NCBI GenBank assembly: GCA_023436225.1
Contig: JAEZKA010000026.1
Span: 1-24,161, forward strand
DNA length: 24,161 nucleotides
Direction of reading: 5' to 3'
Origin: Bacillota bacterium
GTDB taxonomy: Bacteria; Bacillota; Clostridia; Lachnospirales; Lachnospiraceae
In this document: one piece after another, positions 19,079 to 24,161 of the stretch
Layout of the letters: every line of letters begins with the position of its first letter
How positions within the stretch are numbered: the first letter of the stretch is position 1
Translations under genes and position numbers: made by a program
Notes under the pieces: model-generated
Databases searched by the model: none
The model's input: only the letters and a program-made list of their open reading frames with translations
What the model was told of the DNA's origin: nothing

Positions 19079-20395
19079 TCAGCTCTTTCCATATGGGAGT
19101 ATCTGTTTACGAAGTAAGAAGAGACAGATCAGATTAGGCAGAGCCATGAATGCATTCACCAGGTCAGTGAGCTCCCATACAAGTTCTAACGACATAATTG
19201 ATCCGACATAAATCATAAGGATATAACAGATGCGGTAGGTACCTATTCCGGATTTTCCAAATAGGTATTCTACCGCTTTTTCTCCAAAATAGGACCATCC
19301 AATTAAGGTAGCTATCGCAAAAGCGATCAAGGAAAGTCCAAGAAATACAGTGCCAAACGGAATGGAATCAAAGGCTGCTGTTGTCAGCTCAGTAAAGGCA
19401 TAGCCATCTGCAGAGGAAGGATTCTTAATCAGATTGGTAACAATAACAAGTCCGGTGATTGCACAGATTACTACGGTATCCCAGAAGGTGGCACTCATGG
19501 AGATTAGGGCTTGCCTCCCGGGGCTGGAGGTCCTTGCTCCGGCTGCGGCAATAGCAGCGGAACCTATTCCAGCTTCATTGGTGAATAAACCGCGTGCAAT
19601 TCCATATCTGGCAGCAGATTTAATGGTACTGCCAATAAATCCTCCGGCAACAGCTACAGGGAGCTTTGAAGGGAGAAAAGCACTTTTAATTATTAATTCA
19701 ATGGCAGAATACAGATACGGAAGATTAATAATGAGTAATACCATACATCCTAGGATATAGAAGATGCCCATTGCCGGTACCAGTGCACTGCAGATTTTAC
19801 CGATGGATTTGATACCACCGACGATAACCAGACCCACAACAAGGGCGACAAAAACACCGACGACGTATTCGGGAAGTCCCCAGAGAGTATGCAGGGTTTG
19901 TGTTACAGCTCGTGCTTGTGTTGAGCAGCCAACACCATAGGATGCAATCAAAGTGAAAAAACTGAATAATACAGCCAGCCATTTCTTTCCGACCCCGTGC
20001 TCCAGCGCATACATAGGACCGCCCAGGAAAGTACCGTCTGAGGTGCGTTTTCTATATAAGACACCAAGGAAGCATTCGGCATATGTGGTAGCCATACCAA
20101 GAACACCCGTGAGCCAGCACCAGAAGATAGCCCCTGGTCCACCAAGGGCGATCGCCGTAGAGATGCCTATGATATTACCGGTACCGATGGTTGCAGCTAA
20201 GGTTGCGGTCAACGCAGCAAAACCACTCAAATCACCTTCTGCATTGCGGTCTGGTATAAATGATAATCGTATTGCCTTACCAATGTGCTTTTGCACACCC
20301 TTTAAATGGATTGTGAAGTAGATGTGGGCACCGAATAATAGTACCGGTAGAGGTATCCCCCATAGAAAATTATTAATGGTCTTCAGATAGTCCAT
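19079..20395 (-). CDS. Sodium:alanine/glycine symporter (AGCS family)
   Basis: A 438-residue membrane protein with about ten to eleven hydrophobic segments, the normal AGCS length. Family blocks are clear: ALTATLAATIGTGNIIGISTAI near residues 60-82 forms the substrate and sodium site. GGPGAIFWCW is the AGCS signature, and GLFTNEAGIGSAAIAAA lies near 275. It imports alanine or glycine with sodium. The ATG at 20395 is preceded by a GGGGGT ribosome site; the GTG at 20410 overlaps that site and is a less likely start. The gene has its own leader with a large hairpin (20455-20515). No glycine riboswitch motif is present. Confidence 0.93.
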   Translation of the reverse strand: MDYLKTINNFLWGIPLPVLLFGAHIYFTIHLKGVQKHIGKAIRLSFIPDRNAEGDLSGFAALTATLAATIGTGNIIGISTAIALGGPGAIFWCWLTGVLGMATTYAECFLGVLYRKRTSDGTFLGGPMYALEHGVGKKWLAVLFSFFTLIASYGVGCSTQARAVTQTLHTLWGLPEYVVGVFVALVVGLVIVGGIKSIGKICSALVPAMGIFYILGCMVLLIINLPYLYSAIELIIKSAFLPSKLPVAVAGGFIGSTIKSAARYGIARGLFTNEAGIGSAAIAAAGARTSSPGRQALISMSATFWDTVVICAITGLVIVTNLIKNPSSADGYAFTELTTAAFDSIPFGTVFLGLSLIAFAIATLIGWSYFGEKAVEYLFGKSGIGTYRICYILMIYVGSIMSLELVWELTDLVNAFMALPNLICLFLLRKQILPYGKS

Positions 20396-20454
20396 ATGAC
20401 CAACCCCCACATAATGATTGTTATATGTATATGTAAAGGCTGTGAAAAGTAGAA

Positions 20455-20515
20455 GAGCCCTCCACCTTCCAAAAGCCGTAGAAGGAATTGCTATATGAAA
20501 GCGGAGGATTGGCTC
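20455..20515 (-). promoter_or_regulatory. Large hairpin upstream of the AGCS symporter gene
   Basis: On the minus strand, GAGCC/GGCTC, CCTCC/GGAGG and CCTTC/GGAAGG pair in nested order over about 60 nt. The hairpin ends 60 nt before the start codon. It could be an attenuator, or a processed small RNA. It does not match a riboswitch I know. Confidence 0.45.
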
Positions 20516-20589
20516 ATTGTAGTAAACAGATAGGAATAGAGAATAAATGATCTGATCTTATGAATATTATGATGTAGAAGTGTAGATAG

Positions 20590-20666
20590 GATAAAGAAAA
20601 GGACTGTTTCTGAGCATCCCCGCCTAGTCTATTACTAAACTTGAGATAACAGTCCTGTTCTTTATC
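20590..20666 (-). terminator. Terminator of the ddl-murF operon
   Basis: ATAAAGAACAGGACTGTT pairs with AACAGTCCTTTTCTTTAT (minus strand, one mismatch) around a loop of about 39 nt. The 3' arm itself carries the T-rich TTTTCTTTAT. It lies 14 nt after the murF stop codon. Confidence 0.75.
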
Positions 20667-20679
20667 ATTTCATACCCAA

Positions 20680-22059
20680 TTAATCATGGAGGGCGTTCAC
20701 CACATGCTCAAAGCCCATGGAGTGGGAGGCCTTTACCAGTATAGTGTCCTCTTCCTTCAGGATGTCAGGAAGGGAGGCAATTAACTCATCACGGGTCGCA
20801 TAATATAATAGCTGAGTAATTTTACCGGCGGTGAGGAGTTCGCTTTGCACCAGAGCCCCTTGGTACATATGAAGGGACAGAGCCCCGACACATACTAATA
20901 AATCAATTTTGTGATCAACGGCATATTCACCAACCTCTTTATGAAGAAGAGTCTCATTCTTACCTAACTCGAACATATCGCCCAGTATTGCAACCTTCCT
21001 GGTATTGGCCATTCCAAGCAGATCAATTGCAGCCTTCATAGATACCGGATTCGCATTGTAGCAGTCATCTATGATGGTCCATTTCTGCCCTCTAAGGATA
21101 TTGCTTCTTCCTCCGACAGGCTCAACACAGGTGATACCAGCCTCGATTTCCCGGTTGGTCATATCGAGAAGACTTCCGACTGCAGTAGCGGCAAGAGCAT
21201 TCAATACCATATGAGCTCCTGGCAGAGGAACCTCTGCATGAAAGGGCTTATAACCGACATGTATATTGCAGGAGCTTCCAAAGAGACCCTTAGTTTCTAT
21301 ATCGGTGGCGGTAACATCGTTGTGATTGCTTAGGCCGAAGCGGACCGGACGCATACCCTTTACTTCTTTGATCGTAGCCAACATATCATCGTCACCATTC
21401 ACACATACACGACCGTGTTCGCTCATAAAATCAAATATTTCCGACTTTGCCTTAAGGATCCCTTCTCTTGAGTGGAGATTCTCGAGATGGCATTGCCCGA
21501 TATTTGTGATGACACAGATATCAGGTTTGGCAATTTCGCTGAGACGGTGCATTTCACCAAAATCACTGATACCCATCTCCAGGACAGCAACCTGATGAGT
21601 GTCCCTAATGCGTAGGATGGTTAACGGCAATCCAATTTCATTATTGAAGTTACCTTCGGTCTTTAATACCTGATATTTTTGTGACAGCACAGAGCTGATG
21701 AATTCCTTCGTACTGGTTTTGCCGACACTGCCTGTGATACCGACAACTTTTATATCCAGCTGTTCACGGTACCACATTGCAATGCTTTTTAATGCTTGAA
21801 AGCTATTTGGAACAAGTATATAGGGACCCAAAGGAGACTCAGGAGTCTTCTCACAGATAACACCTAGAGCTCCTTTGTCAAATACCTCGTTAATATAGTT
21901 GTGACCATCGACACGCTCTCCTACCGAAGCGATGAACAGATAACCCGGTTCAACCTTTCTCGAGTCCATAACCACACCTGACGCTTCCAACCCCGGATCC
22001 ACTCCGTAAAGCATGCCCCCACAGGCTTTAGCAATCTGAGTTAATGTCATATTCTTCAA
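20680..22059 (-). CDS. murF: UDP-N-acetylmuramoyl-tripeptide--D-alanyl-D-alanine ligase
   Basis: A 459-residue Mur ligase. An N-terminal UDP-substrate domain (MDSRKVEPGYLF near 31-42) is followed by the ATPase domain with P-loop GITGSVGKTST (107-117), the FNNEIG and LEMGIS blocks, and NIGQCHLENL. The C-terminal domain has DDCYNANPVSM and GDMFELG. It adds D-Ala-D-Ala to UDP-MurNAc-tripeptide in the cytoplasm using ATP, completing the pentapeptide precursor. GGAGG (22072-22068) lies 8 nt before a TTG at 22059, giving the family-like start (M)KNMTLTQIAKACGG. The in-frame ATG at 22074 overlaps that site and has none of its own, so TTG is preferred. It lies 30 nt behind ddl in the same operon. Confidence 0.93.
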   Translation of the reverse strand: MKNMTLTQIAKACGGMLYGVDPGLEASGVVMDSRKVEPGYLFIASVGERVDGHNYINEVFDKGALGVICEKTPESPLGPYILVPNSFQALKSIAMWYREQLDIKVVGITGSVGKTSTKEFISSVLSQKYQVLKTEGNFNNEIGLPLTILRIRDTHQVAVLEMGISDFGEMHRLSEIAKPDICVITNIGQCHLENLHSREGILKAKSEIFDFMSEHGRVCVNGDDDMLATIKEVKGMRPVRFGLSNHNDVTATDIETKGLFGSSCNIHVGYKPFHAEVPLPGAHMVLNALAATAVGSLLDMTNREIEAGITCVEPVGGRSNILRGQKWTIIDDCYNANPVSMKAAIDLLGMANTRKVAILGDMFELGKNETLLHKEVGEYAVDHKIDLLVCVGALSLHMYQGALVQSELLTAGKITQLLYYATRDELIASLPDILKEEDTILVKASHSMGFEHVVNALHD

Positions 22060-22089
22060 TCTGAAATCCTCCATACGGTTTGTAACCGA

Positions 22090-23118
22090 TTATCTATATT
22101 TGTTTAAGGATATCTCAATAATCTTCTCGCACAGCTCCGGGAAATTCAATCCTATTACCTGCGCCTCTTGAGGAAGAAGAGATGTGGGAGTCATACCGGG
22201 TAGAGTATTTGCTTCCAGACAGAAGATGTCGCCATGCTCATTCAGCATGAAATCCATACGTGCATAGGTTTTTAATCGTAGTGCAGCAAAGACTTCTTCC
22301 GCAATCCTTTGCATTCTTACGGTAAGCTCGCTGCTAAGGTCAGCAGGGCAGGTCTCGATTGCGCTCCCGGCTTGATATTTATTCTTATAATCATAGAAAC
22401 CAATCAATGGCGCAATCTCGATAACCGGCAAGGCCTTGCCTTCAATAACCCCGACAGAAAATTCACGACCTTTGATATATTGTTCGATAACGACTTCATT
22501 ACCGTATATAAAAGCATCATTGAGTGCGGTTTCCATCTCGGTAGCATTATTCGCGATAGACACGCCTACGCTAGAGCCACCGTTACACACTTTAACGACA
22601 CATGGAAACAGCTTCCATTCGAAAGCCTCCCCCTTCTTAGCGCGAATTCCTGTTGGTGTGGGGATATGATAAAATGCAAAAAGCTCTTTGGAGATTGCTT
22701 TGTCCATAGCCAAAGCACTGCTGGTGTAATCTGTACCGGTGTACTTAATACCCATCAGATCAAAAGCGGCTTGAAGCTTCCCATCCTCGCCGTTCTCACC
22801 ATGGAGTGCTAAGAAAACGATGTCTGCCATTTGACAGATATCGAGTACATTCGGACCGAAGAAGCTGTCTGGATTCCCTTTTCTCATTGCTTTGATTTGG
22901 GTAATATCCGGATTGTTTTCTTTGATAGTTCCAAAATCAGCTGCAAAATCTTTCTCTATATCAAATATGCCGGCAACCTCGCCGTCATAGCCTAAGTATA
23001 CATCAAGCAGGACGACCTGGTGACCTCTGCTCCTTAAAGCCTTATAAATCATATTTCCTGTGGATAAGGATACATCTCTTTCTGTACTGGTTCCTCCAGC
23101 CAATACTACGATTTTCAT
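22090..23118 (-). CDS. ddl: D-alanine--D-alanine ligase
   Basis: A 342-residue ATP-grasp ligase. The N-terminal signature is GGTSTERDVSLSTG (8-21) with Glu13. LALHGENGEDGKLQAA and GTDYTSSALAMDK follow, and the ATP-binding CVVKVCNGGSSVGVS. Metal-binding residues are in RMDFMLNE and LEANTLPGMTPTSLLP. It joins two D-alanines for the peptidoglycan precursor and supplies MurF, the next gene. The KNKYQAGSAIE loop looks like an ordinary Ddl rather than a vancomycin-resistance D-Ala-D-Lac ligase, though I cannot settle that by eye. The start has a GAGAGGATT ribosome site and a promoter about 40 nt upstream. Confidence 0.94.
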   Translation of the reverse strand: MKIVVLAGGTSTERDVSLSTGNMIYKALRSRGHQVVLLDVYLGYDGEVAGIFDIEKDFAADFGTIKENNPDITQIKAMRKGNPDSFFGPNVLDICQMADIVFLALHGENGEDGKLQAAFDLMGIKYTGTDYTSSALAMDKAISKELFAFYHIPTPTGIRAKKGEAFEWKLFPCVVKVCNGGSSVGVSIANNATEMETALNDAFIYGNEVVIEQYIKGREFSVGVIEGKALPVIEIAPLIGFYDYKNKYQAGSAIETCPADLSSELTVRMQRIAEEVFAALRLKTYARMDFMLNEHGDIFCLEANTLPGMTPTSLLPQEAQVIGLNFPELCEKIIEISLNKYR

Positions 23119-23160
23119 ATCTAATCCTCTCTTTCATCCGAAATAAATTAATTCCAAAAT

Positions 23161-23189
23161 AGTATAGCGCAAAGCACCCTACAAGTAAA
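23161..23189 (-). promoter_or_regulatory. Probable sigma-A promoter of ddl-murF
   Basis: On the minus strand TTTACT (23189-23184), 17-nt spacer, TATACT (23166-23161), 42 nt before the ddl start. Confidence 0.5.
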
Positions 23190-23614
23190 GATGATTAGCC
23201 GTTATTAGCACTTTTTAGGTAGATAGTCAGCACTAAGTGACAAGGGAGACTATTGATCATGAGTGTTACAGTACCTGTTGATTATTGAGATTTTTTACAA
23301 TAATTAACTTCAATTAATTCTTAATATATCATAATAAAAAACAACTGTTCTTCCAATACTATGTTTAGGCGCCGATTGTTTTATTATGTAAGATATTACG
23401 TAATATGATATAAAGTCGGAATATTAATAAGATGGTAGAGTAAACAGAAATTACCATCATAATATTTGCCTAAGCGGTTAACAATAATATCACAGGCAAT
23501 ACAAAACGAAATCACATGCGGTGATAATACTTATTTAGAAGCCGCTGAACCTACAATCAGTTGATTTTGTACTTGGTTGCTTTGATACTAATAAAAATGG
23601 AGGTGAAATTTAAC
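23190..23614. other. Intergenic region before the spore protein gene
   Basis: About 425 AT-rich bases with no open frame of note. It holds a small hairpin, ATCAC/GTGAT (23511-23525). It should hold the promoter of the spore gene, normally sigma-G, but I could not place its boxes with confidence. The ribosome site GGAGGTGA is at 23599-23606. Confidence 0.5.
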
Positions 23615-23839
23615 ATGGCAAGTAACAATAATAATAGTGGATCAAACAGAGCAGAGGTTCCTCAGGCAAGAGAGGCTCTTGATCGTTTCAAAATGGAAAT
23701 TGCAAACGAAATCGGTGTTCCGTTAAAGCAAGGTTATAACGGCGATTTAACAAGCAAGCAGAATGGTTCTGTAGGTGGAGAAATGGTTAAACGTATGATC
23801 AGACAGCAGGAACAACAGATGTCTGGTGGCCAACAGTAA
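23615..23839 (+). CDS. Alpha/beta-type small acid-soluble spore protein
   Basis: A 74-residue protein with the two conserved SASP blocks. The first, ALDRFKMEIANEIGV (about residues 20-34), carries the GPR protease recognition site around EIA. The second, LTSKQNGSVGGEMVKRMI, contains the DNA-binding core G-x-V-G-G-x-M-V-K-x-M-I. The N-terminus is Asn-rich and the C-terminus Gln-rich. These proteins coat and protect DNA in dormant spores and are degraded at germination as an amino-acid source. The ATG at 23615 has GGAGGTGA 8 nt upstream. A clear terminator follows, so it is a single gene. It shows that the organism makes, or descends from makers of, endospores. Confidence 0.95.
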   Translation: MASNNNNSGSNRAEVPQAREALDRFKMEIANEIGVPLKQGYNGDLTSKQNGSVGGEMVKRMIRQQEQQMSGGQQ

Positions 23840-23874
23840 TCTGATTTATTGAAAACATCACTGATTTTAAACTG

Positions 23875-23904
23875 CATCACCGTTTAAACGGTGATGTTTT
23901 TTTG
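23875..23904 (+). terminator. Terminator of the spore protein gene
   Basis: CATCACCGTTT and AAACGGTGATG (23875-23896) form a fully palindromic stem with TTAA as the likely loop, followed by seven T. Confidence 0.92.
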
Positions 23905-24074
23905 AAATTCCATTTCCATATTCCTAATAATTATGTTAAAATAAACGTACTTTGAGGAAATTTATTATGTTCAGAGTACATGAGATGTACACATATGAGC
24001 ATATACTTATACGTGATTTGGATAATTGAGCGAAGCAGGCTTGATGAAAAGAATAGGAAAGGAAATGAAAATGA

Positions 24075-24161
24075 ATGGGTAAATATTTTGGAACAGATGG
24101 CTTCCGCGGTGAGGCAAATGTCAATCTGACAGTAATGCATGCATATAAAGTGGGAAGATTC
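24075..24161 (+). CDS. glmM: Phosphoglucosamine mutase, N-terminal 29 residues (partial)
   Basis: The gene runs off the window. The visible start MGKYFGTDGFRGEANV is the characteristic GlmM N-terminus (G-T-D-G-x-R-G). GlmM converts glucosamine-6-phosphate to glucosamine-1-phosphate, the step before UDP-GlcNAc for peptidoglycan. AGGAAAGG lies about 10 nt before the ATG. The serine that carries the phosphate lies beyond the window. Confidence 0.9.
   Translation, partial: MGKYFGTDGFRGEANVNLTVMHAYKVGRF

Noticed and set aside
20411..20680. Glycine riboswitch before the AGCS symporter
   Set aside because: No tandem aptamer cores (GGAGAG ... CTGG, GGACAGAG) are present on the minus strand.
22309..22812. 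Plus-strand open frame opposite ddl
   Set aside because: ddl is intact with all motifs on the minus strand; this is its shadow.

Overview
The window looks like a chromosomal segment of a low-GC, endospore-forming Clostridia member, most likely Lachnospiraceae. This is inferred from AT-rich DNA, strong GGAGG ribosome sites, an alpha/beta small acid-soluble spore protein, and gene types typical of that family. It is mostly housekeeping sequence, broken by a tRNA-rich accessory patch at about 7.7-10.6 kb.

Layout. 1-293: the end of a tRNA run (partial tRNA, Leu-UAA, Arg-ACG) and its terminator. 521-3768: a HAAS/DUF1700 membrane protein, an Asn/Ser/Thr-rich repeat protein, a rhodanese and a THUMP-type RNA methyltransferase. 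3911-4831 (minus): a monoacylglycerol-lipase-like hydrolase. 5180-7598: an amidase_3 - rdgB - YfcE-like phosphoesterase operon with a long hairpin-containing leader. 7681-8352: a sigma-A promoter, an unrecognised structured leader RNA, and tRNAs Pro, Gly, Arg and His. 8374-8939: tRNA-Gln followed by a 58-bp tandem duplication, then tRNA-Lys and tRNA-Leu(UAG). 9031-10287: an integrase/membrane-protein chimera and, exactly at its stop codon, a 643-bp element with IS66-type ends and an 8-bp target duplication that carries a DUF4177 gene. 10432-10511: a second, identical tRNA-Leu(UAG). 10672-11619 (minus): an AEC-family permease. 11908-16218: Ktr/Trk potassium uptake genes, with a second KtrA-type regulator paired to a CNNM/CorC transporter. 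16547-18388: a choice-of-anchor-A protein with Pro/Thr-rich and Cys-rich regions. 18482-19042: a DJ-1/PfpI protein. 19079-20395 (minus): an AGCS amino-acid symporter. 20680-23118 (minus): ddl-murF. 23615-23839: the spore protein. 24075-end: the start of glmM.

The most notable part is 8.8-10.5 kb. Two identical tRNA-Leu genes bracket a truncated integrase fused in frame to a membrane protein. The terminator that apparently belonged to that fusion has been pushed 650 bp away by a non-autonomous IS66-like transposon whose only protein gene is DUF4177 and whose other half holds several inverted repeats. A second theme is a short intergenic palindrome (9-bp arms, 13-bp core) present in at least four copies. 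Cell-wall genes (amidase, ddl, murF, glmM) and ion-transport genes make up most of the conserved content. None of the 11 tRNA genes encodes its 3' CCA.
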